Positions 36,885-49,317 of a stretch of DNA of 64,000 bases are shown here, in pieces. The DNA lies in contig CM043957.1 of NCBI GenBank assembly GCA_014529385.2, positions 67,849,503 through 67,913,502 of the forward strand, in the 5' to 3' direction. The stretch is from Adiantum capillus-veneris. Its lineage: Eukaryota; Streptophyta; Polypodiopsida; Polypodiales; Pteridaceae. Under the pieces are notes generated by a model. It had not been told where the DNA came from, did not search any database, and saw nothing but the letters and a program-made list of their open reading frames with translations. The number at the start of each line of letters is the position of its first letter. Within the stretch, counting starts at the first letter, position 1. A program made the position numbers and the translations under genes.

Positions 36885-37882
36885 CTACTCCACAAATGCT
36901 AGACCATCATCTAGGCTTTGCACACTTTCTTCATCTACTTCTAAACCCTCAGTTCCTGCAACTTGATTGCTATTTGCTTCCTTCCCATGCAAGCTTTCCA
37001 CCAGAACAGGCTTTACCTCTTCAATCTGTCTTGGAAGCCTGGACTCTATTACTTCTTTGGCACACTGGCTTACTTCAACAAGGGGCTTATCTTCTTGGAC
37101 AAACTCTTCCATCACTAGCACATGCACATCATAAACTGGAAACCTTCAAGGAACATAATCCACTATAGGCCTTACCTCAACGGGCTTTGCATCTCGCACC
37201 ACCTGCACTGCTGCCTTTGATTGAACCATAGAATACTTTGCTAGCTTTGCAATGGGCACATAATCTGCAGGCTTCAAAAAACCTAGCTCCAGCTTCTGGT
37301 TCACCTTTTTGCTCTTCATCTTGGCCAGATACACCATGTCATCATAGGTATCACCTTTCTGCTCTTCATCTTGGCCAGATACACCGTGTCATCATAGGTA
37401 TCGACATCGTCTTCCACCTTATCTCTGATCCTCGAATACAAGCACTCAAGAAACTTTAACAGCTTCAAAAATTGATTGCCTTTCACCCCAGTGGAAACCT
37501 CTAATTGCTTCCAACATGCTCAAGAAAAATAGAAAAATCCTTACTTATGTCTAGGCGTACCGCTTTCAATCTTTCACCAGCCTCTTTTGGGGTGATCACT
37601 TCCCAAAACCGCTCCAGAAACTGCCTTTGCAATTCTTGCCATGAACTTTGACCATCAGTATTGAAATCATCGTACTAAACCTTTACACGTCTGCGCATCA
37701 GTAGCCGCCACTGTCTGCAGCTTTTCCACATTTGTCAACATGTGCATCGACATCATCCATAAGTCAAAATTTGCTAACCAATCCTCAGGGTTATCAACAC
37801 CTGTAAATATGGGGCCAAAGCTTGGCTCCATAATCTCTGCTATCTTCAAACACAACCGCCAAATGTTTTGATCATCTTTCAA
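36885..37882 (-). pseudogene. Gag-like protein of Lard-2, frameshifted
   Basis: The first piece (37667-37882) reads FTGVDNPEDWLANFDLWMM, like the start of a plant retrotransposon Gag domain. Another frame continues with SSWQELQRQFLERFWEVITP and GERLKAVRLDISKDFSIF, which suit the FLxRF-type helix of that domain. The C-terminal part (36885-37337) is Val/Glu/Lys-rich (KPVEVRPIVDYVP). A 50-bp duplication at 37302-37401 and several stops break the frame. Confidence 0.55.
37302..37401. repeat. 50-bp tandem duplication inside the Lard-2 gag
   Basis: Two adjacent 50-bp copies (37302-37351 and 37352-37401) differ at two bases. Since 50 is not a multiple of three, the second copy shifts the frame. Confidence 0.9.
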
Positions 37883-38087
37883 CTACTTGTCAGCTTTCCA
37901 ACACCGCTTCAACCTTCAAATTGGAGCATCAACGCTCCTAAGTGGGGGCACCAGAAGATGGATGGGGGGAAAGGGGAACACACCTGAAACCCAAACAGTC
38001 TCCCTCTCTATAGCCTAGGATAATCATTACACCCCAATCCCCTAGAATTCACCTTCAAAACTCGCATAATCGATAGAAAATCTCACC

Positions 38088-38854
<767 letters not shown>

Positions 38855-38864
38855 CGGGAGGAAA

Positions 38865-39430
38865 AATTGAGTAGGCATAGACGTATTTACACATACATCC
38901 ATTGTTGCTAAAATTTGAGTCCACTCAAATGGATCAAACAAATGCTCTAGAAAGGATTCAGGTACATAGGATTCATCTGTGCAATCCCTTTCTAAAATAC
39001 ATTCCTCTTGTTTTAATCTCCTGTGTTCTGAGGCTCTGCACATCCAAATAGGTGTGTCTTTGTTTAACCAAGATGGAAGCTTAGTTTCAACCGAAGAGAC
39101 TGAATCAAATTCTTGTATGGGTGTTTTAATGACATCTCTAGAAGTGTGATCTTTTAGATTGACCCTTGTTATTGATCCCACTTGCTTCAAGTACAGATAA
39201 TTGTTTCCCCAATCCTAGATGAGTTGTACTTGTGCATGAAAGGTCTTCCCAAGATGATTTCGTAATTGAGTTTCTTTCCAAAGTCTACTATGGCAAAAGT
39301 GTGTTGATATTCAATCCCATAGGAATTAACTATCACTATAATTTCTGGCTTTTGCCATAGTAGACTTAAAAGACCCTTAGAACTGCTTGAAAAAGTGTGT
39401 TGTTATCTGGCACTATAAGTTCTGGCTCTT
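38865..39430 (-). pseudogene. Gypsy-2 protease C-terminal region, truncated
   Basis: The open stretch MKQVGSITRVNLKDHTSRDV and IQEFDSVSSVETKLPSWLNK follows the Gypsy-1 relic at 440-720 closely, through to ATMDVCVNTSMPTQF, and then changes abruptly into Lard-2 LTR sequence. The part with the D-S-G motif is missing: around 39290-39375 the phrase TTTGCCATAGTAGACTT occurs twice in opposite orientation, suggesting a local rearrangement. Confidence 0.7.
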
Positions 39431-39448
39431 TTGTTTCAAGGTGGGGTT

Positions 39449-42337
39449 CTACCACCACTTTGGATTTTCTTTACTGGTTCCTACCACAAGCTCCTCAGGT
39501 TTTGCCATACTTTCAAGCTTGGGTTTTTGTTTTTCCAGCATCTCTTGAGTAATTCTTACCAAATTTTGACAAGCTTCAAGCTTAGCTACTTTCATGTCTG
39601 GAGAAGGATAGTTTTTCCATTTTTTTTTTATGTTTTGGCCGGCTTTAAGTCCCGCTTGGTAAGCTTCCAAAGCTGCATTAATTGGCTCAAAAATTTTGTC
39701 TACCAAAATTGATCCTCCAAATTTCATGGTGGTTTCTTTGATTTCGCTTCCAGTTTCTTTCAGCTTTTCCTCGAATAGCTTTTTTGCTTTCTCCTCGACT
39801 TTAGCCCTTTGTTTTTGTTTTCTCATCTCATACCTTTGTTTCTGCTTCTTTTGGTCTTTTGAGAAGAAATTTTAGTATTTTCCGAATCATCAGAGGAGTT
39901 ATGTTTCTTTTTCTTAGCCCGGGCTTTGGTGATTACCTTGATTGGAACAATTGGTTCACTCTCAGATGAGCTACTAGATATCACTTGGGCTACGTTCACT
40001 ACTGTTCTACCCTTGTTTAAAGGATTTTTTGAACAATCTTCGGGGATGTGTCCTTCCTTTTTGCAACATTGTATGCAGTAAGCTTCAATTGGCTTGAGGT
40101 TCTTGTCAGGATTTGGGCATTTGTTTTTCCAATGATCATCTACACCACAGTTATGACAGTTTTCAGTTCTTGGCTTAATCATGGGTCTTACCATTGGAGG
40201 TCTAACACCTTGATTAGCTACATAGTACATTGGTGCAAGCTGTGATGTAGTATAAGTCATAGGTTCTTTCATTGGTGGTGGATGTGAATTATACCAATCT
40301 CCTTCTACAATTACTATAGATGGACTAGGCTCAGCATAGGGTGTAACATGCACTAGTGCTTGTTTATCCATGACTCCGTCTGAATGCATATACTTTACAT
40401 GCACTACATTATGTCCCGGATATGGAAGTTGTTGACCTAACACAGGTTGAGGTCTTTCCATACCCAGTGGTGGTCTTTGGGCTTGGGCCATATTAGCCTG
40501 ATATTTGTACATGGGTTGCCCTTATGGTCTCATAGGCACGTATTGAACATTCCCATCGTAAATTGGTCGGTAATAGCACTCATTGGTCTCATGGTTGGTC
40601 CATTTACTCTTGATTGCGCACCATTTCTGCGGTCTAATTGGTTGTCCATGTTGAGGTATCCCTTGCCTTGGTCCCCTCATAGGTGCTCTTTGCATGTTAT
40701 TCATCATGTCATTCATAGTTTTGAGCATGTATTCTATGGCTGAAAGTGGTGCCACAATAGCCGTTCCCACTTGTGCTGGTTTGGTGGATGCTGTTTTCTC
40801 ACTTTGGTTATCCTTAAGGACTTATTCTTTATTGAAAATATCACAATTGTCTCCTAAGTCAATAGCATCTGATACACACTCTTCTAGGGTCGTATGCTTC
40901 TTGCTATACAGTATAACATGAAGTTCTTTGTTTAGCAGTCCCTCTAGAAACAATGATACTAGCCTTTCTTCTGTAGGTATCTCTAGCTCTGGGCATCTTG
41001 AAATGTATTGCTTTATTCGAGTTGCACAATCCCTAACAGACTCACCTTATTTCTATTTGAATCTATAGATTTGAGCTACCGTATTGTGTTTGATCCCCTC
41101 TTTGGAACAAGCAGCTACAAATCCTTGAGCTAATGTATTTAAGTCCATGATTGACCTTGGTGGAATGTTTTGGAACCATGTCAATGCTTTTCCTTCTAGT
41201 GTCATTCCAAACCCTCAAATTGAGTATGGAAATAAAATATGCGTTCTACTCCTAGCACTTGTTTAAAGCTTGCTAAGTGGTCATATGGATCCCCAGATCC
41301 ATTGTATTTTTTGACCCATTTTTGAAAATCAGCTGGTCTGATATGTCTATTGGTTCAACTCCCGGTCTCCTGGCAGTTGACCTTGTTCTTTCAAGTCCTT
41401 CAAACCAGTCTGTTGAAAATAGTGACTCATGTAGCTCTGCATTGGCTTTAGTGTCACCCAATTCTCTTCGTGATGAGGTGGTTTCTGGTTTCTTAACATT
41501 ACTCTTGAAAGATCTCTCACTGTGTTCATATCTTGGAATAGTTTCTAGTCCTTGGCCTAATATCCAATCCATTATGGATTACCCTTGGTATTTGGTTTGT
41601 TCTACCTCCTCAGGAGTCATCATAAAAAAGTTATTGTTATAACAATCCCTAAACAGGTAGGTTGGTAGATCTGTTGAACCCTTTTCTTTGATTTTGTAGA
41701 TATAAATGATCTTCATGGGCGTTAGCTGTCTTGATTTGGCATGAGAAGTCCATAGAAGATCTTTACTTTTCTATCCTCCCAACAATGAGAAGTCCATAGA
41801 AGATCTTTACATTTCTATCCTCCCAACAATAAACTCCGATACCAGGATTATCCGTACTAAGCCGTTTCAAAGGCTTCAAGTCAACTTGATCATATCCCTT
41901 GAATTCTAAAGTCAGTGGGCCTTCTTTTGCCACCATTTGTCTATCATGTTAGGGTTTTTGACTTGTAAATAAAGAGTTCTATTCCTGTCCATGTATATTT
42001 TTCCTTGTTTGTTTGCCCTGATTTTTTCTTCAAACTCAATACCATGGTCATCAATGCAAATAGCATACTCTTCATTAGGATCCAGGTAAACTTGAGCTCC
42101 ATGGCGATTAGTCTTGTAAAAAGAGAGTACATGCTTATAGCGCACTGTCAATCCAGTTTTTGAATGAGTTGAATAGGAAGAAATTTCAAATGTTGAATCT
42201 AAAAAAGTGTCTAAGACTTCTTCAAGGATAGTGTGTAAGGGACTTCCTTGATTCACACTTTCTTCGGTGGATACTCTACTAGCGGTCTCTCCAAATATGC
42301 CTTGATTAGCCAGTATACAACTAGATCTAAGGTTCAT
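39449..42337 (-). pseudogene. Gypsy-2 gag
   Basis: N-terminal piece 41912-42337 (ILEEVLDTFLDSTFEISSYS), retrotransposon Gag core near 41572-40800 (WVKKYNGSGDPYDHLASFKQ, later ISRCPELEIPTEERLVSLFL), an intact 229-codon piece at 39823-40512 with a first zinc knuckle CHNCGVDDHWKNKC (40117-40158) and a second CIQCCKKEGHIPEDC, then a Lys-rich piece at 39449-39826 (GGSILVDKIFEPINAALEAY). Gag would form the particle and bind RNA. Stops and frame changes between the pieces make it a relic. Confidence 0.8.
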
Positions 42338-42749
42338 ATAGACTTGTAAAGCCCTGGATAGAGTACTTACCGTCGGATTGACTGGTTGTCAATTTCTTCC
42401 ACTTGACTTGATTGCAACTTTTGTCAAGCTTTCAATTCCTTATCTGCAACCTGATTTCTGTATCTTTTTTAATCAAGTTAGCTATCCTTTCACAAAGATT
42501 GTACTATTCTCGCTAACTATTGTGACTAGTCTATGTGTATCTCTGCAAATTGAGCTAAGTGAGTCAGCAGTTGAGACTTTTAGATTCTACTTTTGCACAA
42601 AGTCAAAGGACTGATCTACAACCTGGAATCTGAGTGAACATGCACCAATTTGGATCCGATTGAACACAAAATTGCCCGGTTGCTTTGTATTATGTTGTTC
42701 TAACGCTGTACAAGTTCAAAAGTCAAAATTGGTGGCTCGGGTAGCAGTA

Positions 42750-42771
42750 GTAAATAATCGTGATTATTTAC
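42750..42771. repeat. Palindrome copy P4
   Basis: GTAAATAATCG then TGATTATTTAC, one central mismatch; same sequence as P1. Confidence 0.9.
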
Positions 42772-43015
42772 ACTGTTTGGCTTAATTTGCCAAGTATACA
42801 ACCTGTTAAGGTCTCTGGACAAGTTTCATTAAATTTGGATAAAATTTGTTCCAGTTATCAACTATTTCATGTCCGCAGACTCGGTTTTCAATAATCTGGC
42901 TTAAGTCTGACTTCTGTGAACCAAATTTCACCAAAATTGATTTGTGTGGTCTACATGATAAGCTTGGCCTTGTGGTATACTCAAATGTGCAAGATTATCA
43001 ATTTTTGTAGCAGAT

Positions 43016-43037
43016 GTAAATAATTGCGATTATTTAC
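43016..43037. repeat. Palindrome copy P5
   Basis: GTAAATAATTG then CGATTATTTAC, one central mismatch, 266 bp from P4. Confidence 0.9.
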
Positions 43038-43307
43038 TCTAGCTATCTTTTTGCAAGTTTTTGTCTCAATCTTGATACAGATGTGTTAAGTATCTCAACT
43101 TAAGCTCCCTAGCCAAGTTTCGTCAAGTTTGGACAATTTTTGTTCAATTGGTCATCAGTTTTATATCTACAGACTGACTTTACAAATTTGGCCACAATTT
43201 TCAATTCAATGATCCAAATCTTACTAGATTTGATTTGTGGGCTTATTATAACATGCTTAAGCTAGTGGTATGCTGACTTGGTCAAAAAGTTGAAAATTGG
43301 GGCAGAT

Positions 43308-43329
43308 GTAAATAATTGCGATTATTTAC
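43308..43329. repeat. Palindrome copy P6
   Basis: Same sequence as P5, 292 bp further on. Confidence 0.9.
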
Positions 43330-43589
43330 TACTGGTAAATTTTTGCATCTTTTTGGTCAACTGAGCATATACACATGTTTATCACATCAATATAAGCCTA
43401 TGGGTCAAGTTTCCTTGAGTTTGAACAAAATTTTCTCAATTTACACTTAAGTTCTAGAAAGTCAATACAGAATTTAGTTTTTACCCAGTTTTTGGTCAGT
43501 TTGGTGATCCAAATTCTATGTGCCTTTACAAAAGTTGTTTGTACACATGCGTAAGTCCATGATATCAACCTTGGTCACTTTTGAGCCAG

Positions 43590-43615
43590 AAGTAAATAAT
43601 CGCGATTATTTACTT
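43590..43615. repeat. Palindrome copy P7, perfect 26 bp
   Basis: AAGTAAATAATCG followed by its exact reverse complement CGATTATTTACTT, with no spacer. The core begins 284 bp after P6. Confidence 0.95.
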
Positions 43616-44254
43616 TAGGCCCAAAATGAACACTTTTTTGAACGTTTTCACTGGACAATCTTTTCATGAGCTATTTTAAGCCTCTCAGTCAAGTCAAAAC
43701 TTAATTTGGCCTAAAATGTCAAGAAAAAGTAAAGAATCTGAGTTCTTGCAAACTCTTGAAATTTTTACCTCAATGCGTCCTTGAGCTTACCCACTGCTTC
43801 ATACAACTTTTAAAGCATACTCTCCAGTCGGATTGAGTGGTTGACAGTCTTCTGGTGTTATTTCTAGCCGTAGACCTAAAATTCTGTAACTTCACATAAC
43901 AACTCACAACTGATTCTTTCGGAGAGAGCAATCTCCTAGATTCTACTTCAATGGGGTTGTGGAAAGTGTCCACAAACACTCGTTTTCTTGTTTTTTACGA
44001 TTTTTTGAGCCTTTATCTTAAGACTTGTCTCCTCCATTAATCATTCTCAAAATCCTAATCTAATTCTACAATCCTACAATCCTAAAGGTACTTAGCAAAT
44101 ACGATCACTTCCAAGCTACCTCTACACAACAAAAGACGACAATCTTAAGCTATGCGGTTTTAAAAAGAAAGTTTTTACTCTAGGTGATTTTAGAGGAAGT
44201 TAAAGGATAACTTCACAAGATGCTCGTGTTTTTCCCTAGTTTAGGTCTCTTTGG

Positions 44255-44272
44255 TCCCAGGCAGCGGCGCCA
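44255..44272 (-). promoter_or_regulatory. Gypsy-2 primer binding site (tRNA-Asp-like)
   Basis: On the - strand TGGCGCCGCTGCCTGGGA, two bases after the LTR. The known tRNA-Asp site of Athila-type elements is TGGCGCCGTTGCCGGGGA, so this differs at two positions, the first 13 bases at one. Confidence 0.85.
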
Positions 44273-44274
44273 AA

Positions 44275-45185
44275 TGTGGGACGAGTGTTTAAGCTCACTC
44301 CTGTCTTATTGTAGACATAGCGAGAATCACGAATAAATGTCAATCCATGGGACGAAGCTGACTCGACTAGTGCATAGAGACTACAAGAGGTTGTCAATCT
44401 CTTGGAAAACGACAAACAACTCGCATCTAACTCAAGTTACACTAAAATAAGAGAAAGCATCAAAAGCCAATCGCTCATCGGCAAACAAATCACATCCGTT
44501 AAAGCATCAAATGACATCCAAACGTAACAAAACTTCTAGGACATGTTTATAAGACCTAAGAAAACATGCTTATGGTCTCAAATTCCACTTTAGGTCAAGT
44601 GCAAAAATCTCAATTATTAACAGCAATGGATTTTTGACCTAGTCATTTTTCGACCCAAAATGCATCTAAATTCTTAGCAATGATGCCTCAATACCCCGCC
44701 TATACTTAATTTTTGATTTTGAAGTGTAAATTCCTACTTATGAGATGAAATTAGGCCGCGGGTCGGTGATGCCAAAAACTACGAAATGTCATGAAATGAT
44801 TACGTCAATGCATAGAGCTCTTATCTGCGGTTGCAACGCAACAAAAGCGACTGCAATGTGACAACCGAGGAGGGAGTAGGAAGCGCGAGAAGGAGAGAAG
44901 TGAGGGCCTTTAGCTCACACTGTATTTCATTATCCAAAAACTTAATAATAACTTACAAAAATTGGCTTTTATACCTTAGCCAAGGTTTTTGGTGGTCAAA
45001 ATTAATAATCTGGGAACTCTAACTAAAGACAGGTTGATACAATCTGGAAGTTTATAGCCCCGGCTCATCAATTACAATATTTATCTGGAAAATAGGAGTT
45101 ACAATATTCCCAATTCATCAAAATAATAAATGTTTTTACAATGAGAGCTCTGAAAAATGGTATCCAAGTTAGCTTACTGCTAACA
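44275..45185 (-). repeat. Gypsy-2 5' LTR (911 bp)
   Basis: Reverse-complement relative of 11828-12748. On the - strand it starts TGTTAGCAGTAAGCTAAC and ends CGTCCCACA, followed by the primer site. A TATAAAAGCC box lies at 44964-44973. Confidence 0.9.
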
Positions 45186-45189
45186 GAGT

Positions 45190-46925
45190 TGATGGGTGCT
45201 TCAAGGAACAATGTAGCACATGGGACATCAAAGGACGTCATAATAACTTCCACCTTTCCAAGAAGGGTTTTTGATGTAGAAGCTTCTCCACTCATATCTC
45301 ATTGTGGTCAACACGTGAGTGTCTTTTGCAGTGCCTCCTTCACTTTGCCAGACTTAGAATACATAGACTTTGACTCTTATGCTCACCTATACTAGTATGA
45401 GTGACACAACATAAATATGCTCAACTCTTCCAGCTTGAGTAGTACCTATAATAGCTAAAACTCTTAGACCATGGAGAATATTACTTGAAGATTTTGGACA
45501 AATCCCTCTCTCAATATGTGGCTTAGCTACCCAACTCTGACTTTTATGCCATGTATTTTTAATGGCGACTTGGACATACTTGTTTAAGGCCAAAAACCCA
45601 ATTTCATAAGTTTTTGGAAATTTAGGCCTCTTTCATTGTGTTGGTCTATGGGTGCCATCATTTTGTCTAGTAGGTTGACATACTCTGGCTCCCCTTGACT
45701 TGCTTGTCGTATGTTGAGACTGCTTTGTGAAGCAAGTTCTTCGGCTATTGTAGGGATTAATGGAGCCTTTGCTTTATCTCCCATGAGAAGTAGTTGTAGA
45801 TGTGTGTGGGTTCTTTATGATTGAGTTTCCACTAACGATTTTTGAACCCACCTTGTCTCTGGTCTTTGTGTGACCATTTTTTGCATTTTCTTTGTTTGCT
45901 TGATGACTTGATGGATGCTAGGCTATGGTATCTATATCTAATTGTTTCCATTGTAGAAGCCTTGCTTTTGTAGTTGAAGACAAAGTATACATCTAGAGGT
46001 TGTATCAGCCTTGGTTGCAATTGGTTTCTTTTGGCTCTTGGCATGATTGTTTGCCTTGGGTGGAGCCTTGTGCTGTGTGATTGATCTTTGTTGTTCCAGG
46101 TTGAGATACAACTTTTGGTAACCTTATTTGAGTATTATGTTCATAAAATCCTTGTGCTTTGAGTAGTTTGACTAGAATCATCTGTTGCTGCACCTGCCTT
46201 TGTTGGGTAGATTGGGAGAACTATGACTTTGGTACCCAAACTTGTCACATTGCTTGCTTCTTTGACCTTTATTTTTTCTTCTTGTGGTTGTTCTTTCTTC
46301 TCGTTGAGTTGTTTGTCTTCTGTTGATAGCCCGGCTTGTGCTTTGTAGAACTTTTTGGTTGAGGTGGGTAGGTCCAAAATATTAATTTAGGCTTTTTGAC
46401 CCAAACATTAGCGTTTCCTTGAAACTAGCCCTGAGCAATGATTGACTCATTTGATACTACCCACCCTGTCGCCTTGTCTTGAGGTTGAAATTATGCTTCA
46501 TGTATCCAAATTGGATCTTTGATTTTGATGTGCTCTTTGGATACTAACACTTGGTTGATTCTCTTTGGCTTCTTCTGGAGGCTTTGTTACGATGGAAACT
46601 TTGGTTAATAGAATTTTTTCTTTGGTTTCTATTGCATTGTTGATGGTGTGGTGTTCGATGTAGAGGCTACGCATGAAGTTTAATGGAGACTTGTTGAAAA
46701 CAAAGTCTTCTTGCAAGGTTGATTTTATTTAGTGTTTGCTTTAGATTTACCTTTCTTTGCTATGATTATTGATTTCTTCTTCGCATGGACCTGATTTTCC
46801 ATATCCAACAAGGGCTTAAGTCTTTGGTCAAACATCATATTTTGCTCCTGCAATTTTGCAGTTTTTCTAGCCAACTACTCCAACTCATTTTTCACTTTCT
46901 CTTCCAAAGTCAGGGTGTAGGGAGG
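45190..46925 (-). pseudogene. Coding relic with WVPK-type motifs (gypsy post-integrase region?)
   Basis: Broken frames on the - strand. From 46918 a coiled-coil-like piece (KVKNELE, stop, LARKTAKLQEQNMMFDQRLK), then LYIEHHTINNAIETKEKILL, NVWVKKPK and QVWVPKS, and finally VAIKNTWHKSQSWVAKPHIE at 45387-45593. The WVPK/WVKK motifs recall 5300-5400 of Gypsy-1. I cannot show homology without an alignment. Not in frame with the LTR that follows at 45185. Confidence 0.4.
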
Positions 46926-46928
46926 CGT

Positions 46929-47798
46929 TGTAGCACGACCTAATTGCAACCCACACAAAATTGTCAAATCCGTGGATCGGCAACCTGGCTAGGGTATGGA
47001 AGCACGAGCATCGGATGAATGGAATAGAGGATTCAAGAGATCACCTCTCCCATGCAAGTAGAGATTAGCCATGGCAAGACTAACTCTAAACCTACTCTAA
47101 TCACTAATCTAACAACTCCTACACACATCAAGTCCACCGAAGTCCGACTTGCCATATACTAGAAACCCCAAGTATACTAATAATAAGCACACACTAATTA
47201 CCACATGTCAATCACGACACTTCATCAATAGCTACACACACACACACGAGGTGAATGGTGCTAGAGCTTCATAAAACCTATCTACACACAAGCAAACAAT
47301 AGGGCACACACACAGATTACAAGATTAAGACCCAACTTAACCAACCTAATTTGTGATACTAAATATTGCAAATCAATTGCTCGTAGAGAGATAAGAGTGG
47401 TTACTAGCAAGAAGTACATACCTCTCTAAAATCTAGAATATTGAGAGAGCTTACTCTAATTACAATTGGACTAGCACTAGCCTCTCAAGCATAGACATTA
47501 AGCTCAAGGCTAGGCCATAGAGTGAACACTCAAGAGAGAGGGAGCTCTCAAAAGTGGATCCTCAAGAGTGGATACTCAAGAATGAAGCCTCCTTGCATAA
47601 AGGCTTCCTTTTAAAGGCTTTCACCACAATCCCTTCTACTATGGGTTTAAGCTTGAGCCCTCTAATTAGTATTTACAACTTTGGAACTCCAAGTGAGCCC
47701 AAGAATTATACAAAGTGAGTGGGAAATATTGAGTCACAACCATAGATATCTCCCGCTTGATGCATATTTGGTGTAGCTTGTGTTAGCCGTTGCTAACA
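46929..47798 (-). repeat. LTR-E, 3' LTR of another - strand element
   Basis: On the - strand it starts TGTTAGC-AACG-GCTAACA (a 7-bp-stem hairpin) directly after a purine tract AGGAAGGGGGGAA (47799-47811). It ends near TCGTGCTACA at 46929. The interior differs from the Gypsy-1 LTR. The left end is inferred from the TG and CA only, because no second copy is seen. Confidence 0.6.
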
Positions 47799-47811
47799 TT
47801 CCCCCCCTTCC
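47799..47811 (-). promoter_or_regulatory. Polypurine tract before LTR-E
   Basis: On the - strand AGGAAGGGGGGAA adjoins the LTR start. It resembles the Gypsy-1 tract at 11815 (AAGGAGGGGGGAA). Confidence 0.75.
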
Positions 47812-49317
47812 TAATTTGGCACACGTCCTCGTGTACCGGTGAAGCAAGACATGGTGACATGGTAGAAAGCAAGTCCATGGAAGAAATGTTGAGTTGCAAA
47901 ACATAAGAACAAGTAATGAGCATCAAAGGCCAACAAGGATACAAAACATAAAGTACAATGAACAATCATGCAAAGTGAATTTTTTGCTTCTAAAATATGG
48001 GTGAATCATAGTAAAAAACTAGACAACATAAAGCAAAATGACACCTATACTATTGTGAAGATTAAACCACTTGAAATTTCAGCTTTATGCATGAAACACA
48101 AGCAATCAATTATGACCCTAGGCTAATGCAAGTTCATAAACTTACTAGCCTAAAAAATATGTGACCAATCTTAATAAATCATTCAAGTCTATCATGTTTA
48201 TGGGCTATAAAAAAGCTCCTAATCTATTAGTACATTGTCAAAGTTTTTTGAAGCTCATGGAAGTTTTGTATTTGTCATTTTTTGAAAAAAGTAAAGCATA
48301 ATACAAGGCTACCACCCCAAGGAAAGTCTAGGTGAGACTCTCGGCTCCTTGAACCCTCAAGAAGGTGTTCCAAAAGCCTACTAGCCTACCAAGGTGACTG
48401 CTAACCCCTATCAGCCTAGAGCATCGGTTTAGGGCCTTGACCAAGCGAGCCAAGGTGATTCCCCTTGCCTGCCAAGTGCCAATAAGGCACTAGGCCTCAC
48501 ATAAACACAATATAACATATAAATTTTCTTTTCACGTGTTTGGTAGCATTTTTGCTACTTTTTTGTGACACTTTTTTGCTTCATTGATTCATTTTTAGCA
48601 CTTTTTGTTTGCTTCCAACATGAGATGCTAATGGCAATTGGACTAAAGGACTAAAACCTAATCATAGCCCTAGGTCATGTTAAAAATGAATGAGTATTAA
48701 GACTATCACTAAGAGTCTAGGACTAATGAGAAATGAACCTACATTAACCTAAGGTCAAGGCCAATAACCTATGATTAGCACACATAAAACCTAATTTTTT
48801 GATGAGTTAATATTCACAAAGCAAAGTGTCGAACCTTTAGGATGCCTAGCTTTCGAACATGAAAAAACCATAGCTTAGAAGCAAATTTGCACTTAGCCAA
48901 GCATAGAGAATGAAGAGATAAAAAGAGCAAAATCATGGAAGGATTACACCTATTCATGCTCTTTGTGCATCTTTGAGCAAGCATCCCCTTTGTGTAGAGA
49001 AGTTTCTTGATCTTTTTATTTGCAAAAGAAGATGATTTGAAGCTAAGTGTAAACACAAGCTACAAAATCCAATTATTGAAAAAGCCACACAAAAAAACAT
49101 TAATGAAAACCTAAAGCTAGGGTCTTGCATACCCCAATTTGCGAAGGGGAAAAAACCGAAGGGAAAAAAATGCCTTTGGTTATGCACATGATGCTCTTTG
49201 TAGCAAATTTATGCATATATATCAACAATGAGAGAGATAAAATGCTTCTACATAAGCATATTTTGCAATTTTTACAATCTCTCATGTATGTTTCTTCAAG
49301 CACGATTACAAGCTAGT
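47812..49317 (-). other. 3' end of the LTR-E element and spacer, no clear gene
   Basis: On the - strand a short open frame ends VHEDVCQIRKGGNV over the polypurine tract, like the tail of many plant gypsy pol genes. Beyond about 48000 I see no coding domain. Confidence 0.5.

Larger units (their letters stand above)
42340..44254 (-). other. Gypsy-2 leader (non-coding) with periodic palindromes
   Basis: Between the primer site and gag, with no coding frame. About 42700-43640 consists of three to four diverged units of 266-292 bp, each holding one palindrome. Shared phrases in each unit include a GTTTC-n-TTTGGA-type run and a TTGATTTGTG-type run. Long for a leader, but plant Tat/Athila elements often have long leaders. 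Confidence 0.7.
38862..45185 (-). mobile_element. Gypsy-2: 5' half of a Ty3/gypsy element of the Gypsy-1 family
   Basis: In element order: 5' LTR (45185-44275), tRNA-Asp-like primer site, 1.9-kb leader with four palindrome copies, gag with two zinc knuckles, and the C-terminal protease region, which is cut at about 38862 where Lard-2 begins. The LTR and the protease tail match Gypsy-1. The rest of pol is lost. Confidence 0.85.
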
